Notes under the pieces: generated by a model
What the model was told of the DNA's origin: nothing
The model's input: the letters and a program-made list of their open reading frames with translations, nothing else
The model's database searches: none
In this document: positions 37,506 to 46,569 of the stretch, piece after piece
How positions within the stretch are numbered: position 1 is the first letter of the stretch
Layout of the letters: every line of letters starts with the position of its first letter
Position numbers and translations under genes: made by a program
Source: Herbinix sp.
Lineage (GTDB): Bacteria; Bacillota; Clostridia; Lachnospirales; Lachnospiraceae
Direction: 5' to 3'
DNA: 48,256 nt
Assembly (NCBI GenBank): GCA_029239235.1
Contig: JAQZBD010000002.1
Span: 1-48,256 of the forward strand

Positions 37506-37542
37506 AGGAAGAGCTACGTCTGCTAAGGAGGAAGCTCTTCCT
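37506..37542 (+). other. Stem-loop between pstS and pstC
   Basis: AGGAAGAGCT (37506-37515) pairs perfectly with AGCTCTTCCT (37533-37542), and AACAG/CTGTT farther out can extend the stem. No T run follows. Such intercistronic hairpins often stabilise the upstream binding-protein mRNA so that PstS is made in excess over the permease. Confidence 0.7.
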
Positions 37543-37587
37543 AAAGCTGTTATATTATATATATGTTACATTGATAAAGGAGTCAAT

Positions 37588-38526
37588 ATGATTGATAAGA
37601 GCATCTCTATCATAGGTAGTTATAAAACAAAGAAGACAGTGGAAAAAGTAGCGGGTTATATCTTTACAGCTTGTGCTTTCTTTACTGTTTTAGCTGTCTT
37701 CTCAATTACCTTATATATGTTTATCAGCGGAACCCCCGCAATTTTTGAAGTAGGGTTGAAGGATATTTTATTTAGTTCACTTTGGAAGCCGACCGCTTCC
37801 GATCCAAGCTATGGTATTTTATACGTAATTTTAACCTCACTTCTTGGTACGACTATGGCAATCATAATCGGTGTTCCAATTGGTGTATTAACTGCAGTTT
37901 TTTTAGCAGAAACTGCGCCTAAGAGGCTGGCGAATATTGTTCGTCCGGCGGTGGAGCTATTAGCTGGTATTCCTTCCGTAATTTACGGATTATTAGGTAT
38001 TCTCATTTTATGTCCCTTCATTTATAAAATAGAAATGTTAGTTTACAAAGGTTCAACAACGCACCAGTTTACCGGTGGTTCTAACTTAATCTCTGCTGTT
38101 TTAGTGTTAGCAATTATGATCCTTCCTACAGTTATCAACATAAGTGAAGCAGCCCTTAAGGCAGTTCCAGGACATTTTAAGCATGCGTCCTTAGCTTTAG
38201 GAGCAACAAAAATACAAACTATTTTTAAAGTGATCATTCCGGCAGCTAAATCGGGTATTGTAACAGCGATTGTTTTGGGAGTAGGAAGAGCGATCGGCGA
38301 GGCTATGGCAATCAGCTTAGTAGCAGGTAATAGTGCAAATCTACCTTTATTGTTTAATTCAGTGCGATTTTTAACTACTGCAGTTGTAAGCGAAATGTCT
38401 TATGCGGCAGACACTCATAAACGAGTATTGTTTACAATTGGTTTAGTATTATTCTTATTTATAATGGCAATCAATCTTATCTTGAACCGATTAATGAAGG
38501 GAGGAGCTAAAGATGCAAACAGCTAG
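37588..38526 (+). CDS. pstC: Phosphate ABC transporter permease PstC
   Basis: A 312-residue permease with six predicted membrane helices. The ABC permease signature EAALKAVPGHFKHASLALGATK (EAA loop, about 195-215) contacts PstB. The first helix follows a cytosolic stretch of about 27 residues. It pairs with PstA to form the channel. AAAGGAG lies 7 nt before the ATG. Its last codons overlap pstA by 14 nt. Confidence 0.95.
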   Translation: MIDKSISIIGSYKTKKTVEKVAGYIFTACAFFTVLAVFSITLYMFISGTPAIFEVGLKDILFSSLWKPTASDPSYGILYVILTSLLGTTMAIIIGVPIGVLTAVFLAETAPKRLANIVRPAVELLAGIPSVIYGLLGILILCPFIYKIEMLVYKGSTTHQFTGGSNLISAVLVLAIMILPTVINISEAALKAVPGHFKHASLALGATKIQTIFKVIIPAAKSGIVTAIVLGVGRAIGEAMAISLVAGNSANLPLLFNSVRFLTTAVVSEMSYAADTHKRVLFTIGLVLFLFIMAINLILNRLMKGGAKDANS

Positions 38527-39391
38527 TATTTATGATAAAAGATTTAGACCTTCCGATATGTTGATCAATGCGGTTATATATTTTTGTGCCTCAATTTCAA
38601 TTATTGTTCTTGCGGTAATAGTTGGATATGTTACAATCCGTGGTATATCAGCTGTAAATTGGTCTTTCTTAACTAATGTACCAAGTACCATCAAGGGAAC
38701 CTTTGGTATTGCCGGTAATATAATAAACACCTTGTACATCATCATCCTTACTTTAATTATAGCGATTCCTTTGGGTGTAGGAGCAGCAATTTATTTAAAT
38801 GAATATGCAAGACCGGGTAAGGTAGTTCGAATAATCGAGTTCACAACAGAAACACTGGCGGGTATTCCTTCCATCATTTTTGGTTTGTTCGGCTATGTAT
38901 TTTTTGGAATAACTTTAAAATTAGGATACTCCGTATTAACAGGTTCGTTAACGCTCACCTTAATGGTACTTCCTTTAATCACAAGAAATACTCAGGAAGC
39001 ATTAAAGACGGTTCCGACCAGCTACCGAAGCGGGGCATTAGGTATCGGTGCTACCAAATGGTATATGATACGTACGATTCTTCTGCCTTCGGCTATGCCA
39101 GGAATTATTACAGGTATCATTCTTTCCATTGGTCGTATTGTTGGTGAATCAGCAGCATTATTATTTACCGCAGGAAGTGGTTACTTATTACCCAAATTAG
39201 GTGATTATGGTGAAGGGCTAATAGAAAAGATTCTTCAGCCAGGGGGAACCTTAACAATACAGATGTTCCTTAAGATGGAAGAAGGAAAATACGATATTTC
39301 CTTTGGAATTGCATTTGTATTACTTGTAATCGTATTTGGAATTAATATGCTGACTAAGTATTTATCCAAAAAGCTCGATGTAAATAAGTAA
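38513..39391 (+). CDS. pstA: Phosphate ABC transporter permease PstA
   Basis: A 292-residue second permease, six membrane helices, with the EAA-type loop TQEALKTVPTSYRSGALGIGATK around residues 165-187 and the family motif LAGIPSIIFGLFGYVFFG. GGGAGGAG lies just upstream of the ATG inside the end of pstC, so translation is coupled to pstC. Confidence 0.95.
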   Translation: MQTASIYDKRFRPSDMLINAVIYFCASISIIVLAVIVGYVTIRGISAVNWSFLTNVPSTIKGTFGIAGNIINTLYIIILTLIIAIPLGVGAAIYLNEYARPGKVVRIIEFTTETLAGIPSIIFGLFGYVFFGITLKLGYSVLTGSLTLTLMVLPLITRNTQEALKTVPTSYRSGALGIGATKWYMIRTILLPSAMPGIITGIILSIGRIVGESAALLFTAGSGYLLPKLGDYGEGLIEKILQPGGTLTIQMFLKMEEGKYDISFGIAFVLLVIVFGINMLTKYLSKKLDVNK

Positions 39392-39446
39392 TTAATAACA
39401 TTTGATAGAAAAAGGCTCCGTCAAAAGGGACGGATTGGAGGAAGCT

Positions 39447-40205
39447 ATGATTAAAGATAAAATCATTACAAAGGACTTGAATTTATACTACGGTACGAAT
39501 CATGCATTAAAAGACGTAGCGATGAACATTAAAGAAAAATCAATTACAGCATTTATTGGACCTTCAGGCTGTGGAAAATCAACCTTTTTAAAGACATTAA
39601 ACAGAATGAACGATTTAATTCCCAGTGTTAAAATTGATGGAACGGTTATGCTTGATGGTGAGAATATATATGACCCGAGAGTAGATACAACATTGCTGCG
39701 TAAAAAAATAGGAATGGTATTCCAGCAGCCAAATCCCTTCCCAATGTCCATCTATGATAATGTTGCCTATGGACCAAGAATTCATGGCATTAAATCAAAA
39801 TCCAAATTAGATGAGCTTGTAGAAGAGAGCTTAAAGGGTGCAGCTTTGTTTGACGAGGTAAAGGATCGATTAAAGAAATCTGCTTTGGGCTTATCCGGCG
39901 GACAGCAGCAAAGACTTTGTATTGCAAGAGCTCTGGCGGTAGAACCTGAGGTGTTATTAATGGATGAGCCAACTTCTGCACTTGATCCGATTTCAACCCT
40001 AAAGATTGAGGATTTAATGTCCGAGCTTAAGGAGAAATACACAGTTGCCATCGTAACACATAACATGCAACAGGCGGCTCGTATTTCTGATTACACAGCA
40101 TTTTTCCTGGTAGGTGAAGTGGTAGAATTTGCAGCAACAGATGCCTTATTTACCAGACCTGAGGATAAGAGAACAGAGGATTATATCACCGGTAGATTCG
40201 GTTGA
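39447..40205 (+). CDS. pstB: Phosphate ABC transporter ATP-binding protein PstB
   Basis: A 252-residue ATPase with Walker [11 protein letters not shown]-loop [10 protein letters not shown], signature LSGGQQQR and Walker [12 protein letters not shown], then the His switch VTHNM. The PstB-specific NRMNDLIP and [21 protein letters not shown] are present. The start at 39447 ([11 protein letters not shown]) has GGAGG 5 nt upstream; a longer frame from 39402 has no ribosome site. Confidence 0.97.
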   Translation: MIKDKIITKDLNLYYGTNHALKDVAMNIKEKSITAFIGPSGCGKSTFLKTLNRMNDLIPSVKIDGTVMLDGENIYDPRVDTTLLRKKIGMVFQQPNPFPMSIYDNVAYGPRIHGIKSKSKLDELVEESLKGAALFDEVKDRLKKSALGLSGGQQQRLCIARALAVEPEVLLMDEPTSALDPISTLKIEDLMSELKEKYTVAIVTHNMQQAARISDYTAFFLVGEVVEFAATDALFTRPEDKRTEDYITGRFG

Positions 40206-40250
40206 TTTTGTAATGCGTGGCAAGGGAAGCGGTTTATCGTTTTATCTTGT

Positions 40251-40279
40251 TTGACACAAATTACCCAGAAGACTATAAT
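40251..40279 (+). promoter_or_regulatory. Consensus sigma-A promoter before phoU
   Basis: TTGACA (40251-40256), exactly 17 nt, TATAAT (40274-40279): perfect consensus in both hexamers. It lies in the 132-nt gap after pstB, so phoU-phoB-phoR can be made independently of pstS induction. An AAAGAAAT/ATTTCTTT hairpin (40289-40314) occupies the leader. Confidence 0.85.
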
Positions 40280-40337
40280 TATATCAGGAAAGAAATACCT
40301 TCCAGGATTTCTTTGAGATAAATAAAAGGAGGTTATT

Positions 40338-41000
40338 ATGACAGCCAGATTAACGTTTGAACATGAATTGATGCTACTTAGAGATAACTTAACCGAGATG
40401 GGACATTTAATCGAGAATGCAATAGATAATACAATGAAGGCTTTTGAAACTGAGGATGAAGAGCTTGCAAAAGAGATTATTCAGGGAGATCGTAATATAA
40501 ATGATATCGAGAAGACAATTGAATCCAGATGTCTTTCTTTGATCTTAAAGCAACAGCCGGTAGCAAGGGATTTAAGAATTGTAACTACTGCTTTAAAGGT
40601 TGTAACGGATATGGAACGTATTGGTGATCACGCTGCGGATATTGCAGAATTGATTATCCGTGAAAAGAGAGAGCCAATCTATAATCTGGTAAAGCACATT
40701 CCGGAGATGGGTAAAGTTTCAAAGGAGATGGTACACGATGCAGTAGTTGCCTTTACTACTCTTGATATTGATAAAGCCAGAATGATTATTCAAAAGGATG
40801 ATGTGGTTGATGACTTATTTGATAAGGTAAAGGAAGAAGTTGCAACTATTCTTAGAACCTCCAATGAACACGTTGACCAATGCGTTGATATTTTGATGAT
40901 AGCAAAATATTTTGAACGAATTGGTGATCATGCAGTTAACCTGTGCGAGTGGACAGAATTTAATGAGACCGGATCCGTAAATAATATTAGAATATTATAA
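40338..41000 (+). CDS. phoU: Phosphate transport regulator PhoU
   Basis: A 220-residue all-helical protein with two similar three-helix PhoU repeats. The repeated E(x)xRIGDHA metal-binding motifs are both present (DMERIGDHAADIAE about residues 94-107 and YFERIGDHAVNLCE about 192-205). It represses the phosphate two-component kinase when the Pst transporter is saturated. AAAGGAGG precedes the ATG. Confidence 0.96.
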   Translation: MTARLTFEHELMLLRDNLTEMGHLIENAIDNTMKAFETEDEELAKEIIQGDRNINDIEKTIESRCLSLILKQQPVARDLRIVTTALKVVTDMERIGDHAADIAELIIREKREPIYNLVKHIPEMGKVSKEMVHDAVVAFTTLDIDKARMIIQKDDVVDDLFDKVKEEVATILRTSNEHVDQCVDILMIAKYFERIGDHAVNLCEWTEFNETGSVNNIRIL

Positions 41001-41016
41001 GCGGGAGGAAAATCGT

Positions 41017-41703
41017 ATGGATAAAGTATACGTTATTGAGGATGATGAGAGTATCCGCGAACTATTAAAGGTTGCTTTGGAAGGCTTTGGATATCAAATA
41101 AGAGCGTATGAGATGGCTGAGCCGGCCCTTTTAGATATGAAGGATGATAAACCGGATTTGGTATTATGTGATGTGATGCTGCCTGGTATGGATGGGCTTT
41201 CAGCAATTAAATTACTTCGCCAGGATACTCAATTAAAAAATGTGCCGGTAATATGCCTTACTGCAAAAGATAAAGAGCTGGATAAGGTTATGGGACTTGA
41301 TGTTGGAGCCGATGATTATATTACAAAACCTTTTGGTGTCTTGGAGTTAGCAGCGAGAATTCGATCCCTGCTTCGCAGGTCGAATCGAGAGGACAGCCCG
41401 GATATTATACGCTTTATGACACTTGTAATTAATCCGGCGACTAGAGAAGTGCGTAATAACAGTGTTTTAGTTGAGCTGACATATAAAGAATATGAGCTTC
41501 TACTTTATTTAATAGAACATAATACTCGTGTTGTTACCAGGGATGAGCTGCTAAATCATATTTGGGGTTATGAGTATGATGGTGAGACAAGAACCCTGGA
41601 TATCCATATTCGTACCTTAAGACAGAAGCTTGGTAATATTGGAGCTGATTGTATTAGAACCGTACGAAGCGTGGGTTATCGATTTGCGAAGCCGGAGTAT
41701 TAG
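41017..41703 (+). CDS. phoB: OmpR-family phosphate response regulator PhoB/PhoP
   Basis: A 228-residue regulator: a receiver domain with acidic pair D9/D10-E8 region, phospho-acceptor D52 in LCDVMLPGMDG and K in DYITKPFG. A winged-helix C-terminal domain has TYKEYELLLYLIEHNTRVVTRDELL and GETRTLDIHIRTLRQKL. Context between phoU and phoR makes it the phosphate-starvation activator that should bind the repeats before pstS. GGGAGGAAA lies upstream. Confidence 0.94.
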   Translation: MDKVYVIEDDESIRELLKVALEGFGYQIRAYEMAEPALLDMKDDKPDLVLCDVMLPGMDGLSAIKLLRQDTQLKNVPVICLTAKDKELDKVMGLDVGADDYITKPFGVLELAARIRSLLRRSNREDSPDIIRFMTLVINPATREVRNNSVLVELTYKEYELLLYLIEHNTRVVTRDELLNHIWGYEYDGETRTLDIHIRTLRQKLGNIGADCIRTVRSVGYRFAKPEY

Positions 41704-41733
41704 ATAAATTTATAACGGGAAGGTGGTATTTCC

Positions 41734-43140
41734 TTGAAAAGAGCGATATTTCAAAGATTTGCTTTCATTATAGCGCTGGCAATCATTTTAAGCTGCGGTA
41801 TTTTTGGTGTGGCCATCAGTAATATAATCTTAGTAAGATCAGAAGAAAGTATGCTTTATACAGTTCGAGTAGCAGATCATGGTCTGGATTATAGCGGTGA
41901 TTTAAAAGAACAGGTTGATTTGCTAAGAAATGTAAGAGGAAATGAATCAACTCGTTTTACCATTATTGATATGGACGGGGAAGTGATTGCGGATAGTGAC
42001 GTGGAAGATAGTAGCACCATGGAAAACCATCTGGATAGAGAGGAAGTTAAGGAAGCTCTGAAATCCGGAATAGGTTATTCGATACGTAAGTCTGAAACCT
42101 TGAACATTTCCATGTTATATGTGGCAGCACTTTCTGAAAGCGGGGACTTTATTCTACGAATAGCGGTTCCTTTCTCAGGGATGGAACAATATATCGGTAT
42201 CTTAGTGCCTGCAATCCTGGCCAGCATCAGTATTACTTTGGTGGTATCACTGGTATTGGCAAATCGTTTCTCACGCTCTGTGACAAGGCCCCTTCTAGAG
42301 ATAGCAGACGAAATGCAGAAATTAAAGGATGAAAACCCAGAGTTCCATTTCGATCTCTATCAATATGAAGAAATGAATGTAATAGCGGATACGACTTTAC
42401 AGATGTCAAAAGCAGTGAAAGAATCTATGGATCGTATTGAGTTTGAGAAATTAATACGTCAAGAGTTCTTCTCCAATGCCTCCCATGAGCTTAAAACGCC
42501 TTTAACCTCCATACGCGGCTATATAGAGCTACTGCAAAATAATATGGCTACGGATGAAAATATGAAAAAGGAGTTTCTTTCTAGAATTAAACTGGAAGCT
42601 GATAATATGACAAATCTAATTAATGATATCCTAATGATATCAAGATTGGAGACGAAAGAAGCTGAGGTGGTTATGTCTGAGGTCCGTATCAGTCCGTTAT
42701 TACAGGAGGTATGCAGAACCCTGGAGCCCCTTGCTCAGAAATGCCAGGTGAGTATTAGGACGAATTGCAAGCCCTTATCAATGTCTGCAAATATGCAGCA
42801 AATAAGGGAGCTGTTCAGTAACTTAATAACGAACGCGGTAAAATATAATAAGCCAGGTGGTAAAGTTGAAATAACAGTAACTTCTGAAGCTAAGGAAATG
42901 GTAATTATGGTTGCAGATACAGGTGTGGGAATAGCCGAAGAGGATATTCCGCGTATTTTTGAGCGCTTTTACCGTGTTGATAAGGGGAGAAGTAAGCGAG
43001 TGGGAGGGACCGGACTTGGTCTTTCCATTGTAAAGCATATCGTAAATTATTATGACGGTTCCATTAAAGTGGAAAGTAAATTGGGAGAAGGATCAAAATT
43101 TACAATCCATTTACCACTGAAGCGAGATAGTTCTAAATAA
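41734..43140 (+). CDS. phoR: Phosphate sensor histidine kinase PhoR
   Basis: A 468-residue membrane kinase. Two membrane helices (about 8-31 and 152-176) enclose an extracellular PAS-like/Cache domain (about 35-150). A HAMP region precedes HisKA with phospho-acceptor H251 in NASHELKTPLTS. The ATPase domain has NLITNAVKYNKPGG, DTGVGIAEEDI, FERFYRVDKGRSK and GTGLGLSIVKHI. The start is TTG at 41734 with AAGGTGG upstream. It ends the pst-pho cluster, 30 nt after phoB. Confidence 0.93.
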   Translation: MKRAIFQRFAFIIALAIILSCGIFGVAISNIILVRSEESMLYTVRVADHGLDYSGDLKEQVDLLRNVRGNESTRFTIIDMDGEVIADSDVEDSSTMENHLDREEVKEALKSGIGYSIRKSETLNISMLYVAALSESGDFILRIAVPFSGMEQYIGILVPAILASISITLVVSLVLANRFSRSVTRPLLEIADEMQKLKDENPEFHFDLYQYEEMNVIADTTLQMSKAVKESMDRIEFEKLIRQEFFSNASHELKTPLTSIRGYIELLQNNMATDENMKKEFLSRIKLEADNMTNLINDILMISRLETKEAEVVMSEVRISPLLQEVCRTLEPLAQKCQVSIRTNCKPLSMSANMQQIRELFSNLITNAVKYNKPGGKVEITVTSEAKEMVIMVADTGVGIAEEDIPRIFERFYRVDKGRSKRVGGTGLGLSIVKHIVNYYDGSIKVESKLGEGSKFTIHLPLKRDSSK

Positions 43141-43158
43141 TGTGCAAAATACGTGTAT

Positions 43159-43208
43159 AACAGATATCCTCCAAATGGTTATCCATTCTGGAAGGATATC
43201 TGTTTTTT
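43159..43208 (+). terminator. Terminator after phoR
   Basis: A long stem: AACAGATATCCT on the left, AGGATATCTGTT on the right, with an inner AATGG/CCATT pair, followed by seven Ts. It ends the phosphate operon. Confidence 0.92.
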
Positions 43209-43358
43209 TACATATATATCTATAATTCGATAAAATTATGGTATTATTTCTATTTATAGATTGCTTTCTATACACTTCTTATATTATTATGTCTATATAC
43301 ATTGATATACTGTTTACAAGGATAAAACTCTAATAAGTGAGATGGGAGAACGCTGGTA

Positions 43359-44564
43359 ATGAAGACAAAGAAAAAGAAGAATATAATTGCAATAGGCGGT
43401 TGCTTTATTACAACTTTATTGCTTCAGATTTACAGTATAGAATTAGTACATGTGAATATTATGTTCCCGATAGGGTTAGGAATCATTGCTTTAATTATGG
43501 GATATATCTTTATGGATGCAATCCGTAAGAATATAGAGCAGGAAAGAATGGATGATAAGTTTTATTTAGATCATTCCATCAGCCATGAATCTGAAAAGTG
43601 GCTTGACCGTTATACGGAGTTGTTAAATACTCAAAAAGCTTCTTATACAGCAACAAAGAAGAATACAGAATATCAGATGAAGCAGTTTGAAGTAGTTTTA
43701 TCCAGATTAGAAGCTCTGGAAAAAAATCAAGCTACCGCCTTAACTAAAGTATTAGAATTACAAAAAAAAGCACTCGAGGGCCAGAAAAAAGCACTTAATA
43801 TTGAGATTACTAACAGCAAGGAAAATGTGAACAAAATAGTAGAGCTTCTTCAGGATGGGCCAAAACAGGAAGAAGTGTTAGAGGATCAGTTTAGCAAGCT
43901 TCTATCCCTTGAGGAAAGTAATCAAAAGCTATTTCAGGATCAGTTAATGAGACTTGTAGAGATAAAAGATCATTTGGAGGTAGTAGAAAAAGTTATCTCC
44001 CAGACACCTGCGCCTCAGAAGGTATTTATAGATGATTATTACCAAGAAGATCCATTATCGGTGAGTGAAGAGGAAGTCAATTCCTTAGATTCGTTCATGG
44101 ATGAGATAACTCAGGAGGATGAGTATCTAAGAGATGAAGATGTAAGTGAAGAACCGTTAAGAGAGGATTATTTATTGAACATAGCTTCCATGGAAGATGA
44201 GATATTAATGGAAGATGAGATATCAATGGAAGATGAGATATCAATAGAAGATGAGATATCAATAGAAGATAAGATATCAATAGAAGATGAGATATTGATG
44301 GAAGATGAAATATCCATGGAAGAGACGATATTCATGGGAGATGAATGGTCCGAAACGGATAACCATATTGAACTACCTGTTGAAGAGGAGAATAAGGAAA
44401 ATGCCTCAGAGGCTGACCGGATCTTTGAGGAGCCAGAGCTTGAGGCAGTTAATTCATCAAATGAAATTGTTGCTGAGTCAAAGGTTGTTCCGCTATATGA
44501 TGACCCGAATAAAGCGTTAACAGCGGATGAAATCGCAAAATTATTTGCTTCCTTTGGACAATAG
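43359..44564 (+). CDS. Membrane-anchored coiled-coil protein with acidic hexapeptide repeats
   Basis: A 401-residue protein. Two hydrophobic helices at the N-terminus (about 8-27 and 33-54) follow a basic KTKKKKN start. A cytosolic coiled coil covers about 85-225 (LSRLEALEKNQATALTKVLELQKK). Residues 278-325 are eight tandem hexapeptides, mostly EDEISM or EDEISI, encoded by 18-bp DNA repeats at 44190-44333. The whole second half is strongly acidic. The last residues DEIAKLFASFGQ form a short motif resembling the DEI-x-A/K-L-F peptide seen at the ends of some clostridial proteins. The function is unknown. Its 3' end lies 6 nt from the convergent carboxypeptidase gene. Confidence 0.8.
   Translation: MKTKKKKNIIAIGGCFITTLLLQIYSIELVHVNIMFPIGLGIIALIMGYIFMDAIRKNIEQERMDDKFYLDHSISHESEKWLDRYTELLNTQKASYTATKKNTEYQMKQFEVVLSRLEALEKNQATALTKVLELQKKALEGQKKALNIEITNSKENVNKIVELLQDGPKQEEVLEDQFSKLLSLEESNQKLFQDQLMRLVEIKDHLEVVEKVISQTPAPQKVFIDDYYQEDPLSVSEEEVNSLDSFMDEITQEDEYLRDEDVSEEPLREDYLLNIASMEDEILMEDEISMEDEISIEDEISIEDKISIEDEILMEDEISMEETIFMGDEWSETDNHIELPVEEENKENASEADRIFEEPELEAVNSSNEIVAESKVVPLYDDPNKALTADEIAKLFASFGQ
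44190..44333 (+). repeat. 18-bp tandem repeat (eight units) inside the coiled-coil protein gene
   Basis: Eight consecutive 18-bp units with consensus ATGGAAGATGAGATATCA, starting at 44190, 44208, 44226, 44244, 44262, 44280, 44298 and 44316. Some units begin ATA. The last unit is diverged (MEETIF). Unit number is likely variable among strains by slippage. Confidence 0.9.
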
Positions 44565-44570
44565 AAGAAT

Positions 44571-46034
44571 TTATAAATCCAAATAATCATCGTCACGATA
44601 TGATTTTCGGTTAGCACGTTTGTTATAGTAGGCCTTTCGTCTTCTTAAACGTGGGCGTTCAACGAATATATAATATATAACAACAGCTAAGATTAATAAA
44701 CCTGCAGCTATGCCAACGATAATAATAAGCGGCTTTCCTGATCTTTCGGAAGGACTTGTTACGGAGGGTGTGTCTGCGGGTTTTTCTTCCTTATCCTGAA
44801 TTAACACTAAGGAATTCGTGTTCTTATACAATATATTTGCACCCCCAACGTATTTCCCGTTGTAAGTATAAGAGATCTTACCGATAATCTTATCGTCCTT
44901 TTGCACACTCGTGGAAGGTGTTTGGTTCGTACTATCCTTGGAAGAGTAGAAGGTTACTTCCTTTTCTGCATCCTTAAAAGAAGCGGAATTTGGAAGAATT
45001 AAATAGCCGTTCTCGTCAATGGTGATGGGTGACTGGGTTTCGCTAAGTAAAGCGTTGTATTTTGTGAACATCGGAGACTCTGTTATTGTATCCGAGGACT
45101 CTAAATCGTTAATCGGGTAGATAGAGAAATTATCAAAACCATAGTCAAATAATTTCTGAGTATCTGTGTATTGATGCTCGTTGCTGTCATCACGCATCAC
45201 CACACAAATGAGCTCTAAGTCACCTCGTTTTGCAACGGATACTAAGGTATATTTAGCTACCGAAGTATATCCGGTCTTTCCACCGATGCAATCCTCATAT
45301 AGGTAATCCTGATCGAGTACGAAGCGATGGTGATTTCTTAAATATCTGGTTTCTGACTGTATGTTCGTCGGTGGAATCTGATAGGTTCTTGTATTAAAAA
45401 TCTTGCGGAAGGTTGCGTTTTTCATAGCTTCTTTTGTGATTAAGGCCATATCATAAGGAGACGTGTAATGGTTCTCATCATGAAGGCCATGGGGATTCAT
45501 AAAATTCGTATTAACACAACCGAGGCTTTTAGCACGTTCATTCATCATCTTGGCAAAGGCCGGAATAGATCCTGCTACATGCTCCGCTACAGCATAGGTA
45601 ACTTCATTGGCGGATTCAAGAAGAATGGCATATAAGCATTGCTGCATCGTCAGCTGCTCACCGACATCAATACCAATTCGGCTGCTGTCCAGTTCAACAT
45701 CAAAAATTGCATTTTGAGAAAAGGTTACCGTATCACCCATGGATGAATTCTCGATGGCCAAAAGAGCAGTCATAATTTTAGTGATACTGGCAGGATAAAA
45801 TGCCTTCTGTGCATTCTTTTCATATAGGATTAAGCCGGTGGAGGCTTCCATAACAATGGCGCCTTCTGCGTATACATTTGGCCCTTCGGGCCAGGTTACA
45901 GAGGAATTGGAATTGTTCGAGGTGCCTTCTGATGTATTTTTTGCAGTCTCTGCTGCAATAGCGCTTGTCGATGGTGAGATTGTGCTAAATAAAGTAATAG
46001 CTATAATAAAAAAAGCAAAGATACGTTGCTTCAT
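44571..46034 (-). CDS. dacA: D-alanyl-D-alanine carboxypeptidase (PBP5/DacA-like)
   Basis: A 487-residue serine peptidase of the S11 family that trims the last D-Ala from peptidoglycan peptides. A signal peptide (about 1-27, ending SAIAAE) is followed by a Ser/Asn linker. The catalytic motifs are SxxK (S83-K86, PASITK), SxN (S141-N143, LESANEV) and KTG (K253-G255, GGKTGYTS). A C-terminal PBP5-like beta domain precedes a membrane helix (about 438-461) and a basic cytosolic tail RPRLRRRKAYYNKR; most DacA proteins instead end in an amphipathic helix. GGAGGATC lies before the ATG. It runs head-on to replication. Confidence 0.93.
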   Translation of the reverse strand: MKQRIFAFFIIAITLFSTISPSTSAIAAETAKNTSEGTSNNSNSSVTWPEGPNVYAEGAIVMEASTGLILYEKNAQKAFYPASITKIMTALLAIENSSMGDTVTFSQNAIFDVELDSSRIGIDVGEQLTMQQCLYAILLESANEVTYAVAEHVAGSIPAFAKMMNERAKSLGCVNTNFMNPHGLHDENHYTSPYDMALITKEAMKNATFRKIFNTRTYQIPPTNIQSETRYLRNHHRFVLDQDYLYEDCIGGKTGYTSVAKYTLVSVAKRGDLELICVVMRDDSNEHQYTDTQKLFDYGFDNFSIYPINDLESSDTITESPMFTKYNALLSETQSPITIDENGYLILPNSASFKDAEKEVTFYSSKDSTNQTPSTSVQKDDKIIGKISYTYNGKYVGGANILYKNTNSLVLIQDKEEKPADTPSVTSPSERSGKPLIIIVGIAAGLLILAVVIYYIFVERPRLRRRKAYYNKRANRKSYRDDDYLDL

Positions 46035-46569
46035 ATGATCCTCCTAAGATAAACAGATAAAACATAGTGCCATAGTAAGTATAGACACTCCCTACATAAT
46101 AATGGAAAGTTGCCCGGAAATCAATCAATATTTCCAGTGAATAGCTTGTTCGCATGTTCCATTTTACTATAGCTGATTTCTGATGTAAACAGTAAAATGG
46201 AAACAAATGTGAAACTTTATATTTTCGTCTTTACTAGACAAAAAATTTAGACTGATGATGATCCTGTTGAAGGTGTACGGCAACGGTACCATATATAAGA
46301 ATGAAAGAGCTTAGACTGATGGTGATCTTTTTTGATGGTATGCTAGTATTATTTGCTATTACTCGCTTAAGTTTTTCACCTCATAACAATGAGGGAAGAA
46401 TTGACGAATCTTAGGGCAGACTTTATAATAGGAAGTGGCCGAAAAGTAAAATGATTGCCATAAAATTAAAACGGAGCAATCGGTAGTATGATTTGCATTT
46501 AATCCATTTCGCCAATGGATTTGATTATTAGATTTTTTGCTGCGGCAAGCAGCGGAACGAGAGGTAGAT
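46035..46569. other. Intergenic region between divergent dacA and trmB
   Basis: About 535 nt. It contains a perfect 12-bp inverted repeat TTCCATTTTACT (46157-46168) / AGTAAAATGGAA (46191-46202), two 17-nt direct repeats with one mismatch (46247-46263 and 46311-46327, TTAGACTGATG type), and a perfect 8-bp hairpin AATCCATT/AATGGATT (46501-46508, 46514-46521). No gene with a good ribosome site was found. Confidence 0.5.

Noticed and set aside
44168-44617. 149-codon minus-strand Ser/Ile-rich repeat frame
   Set aside because: It is the antisense reading of the 18-bp repeat in the coiled-coil protein gene and has no ribosome site.
46301-46414. 37-codon frame containing RLMVIFFDG, superficially like the start of Cas2
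   Set aside because: No ribosome site, no further Cas2 sequence, and no CRISPR repeats or cas genes nearby. The resemblance comes from a short direct repeat.
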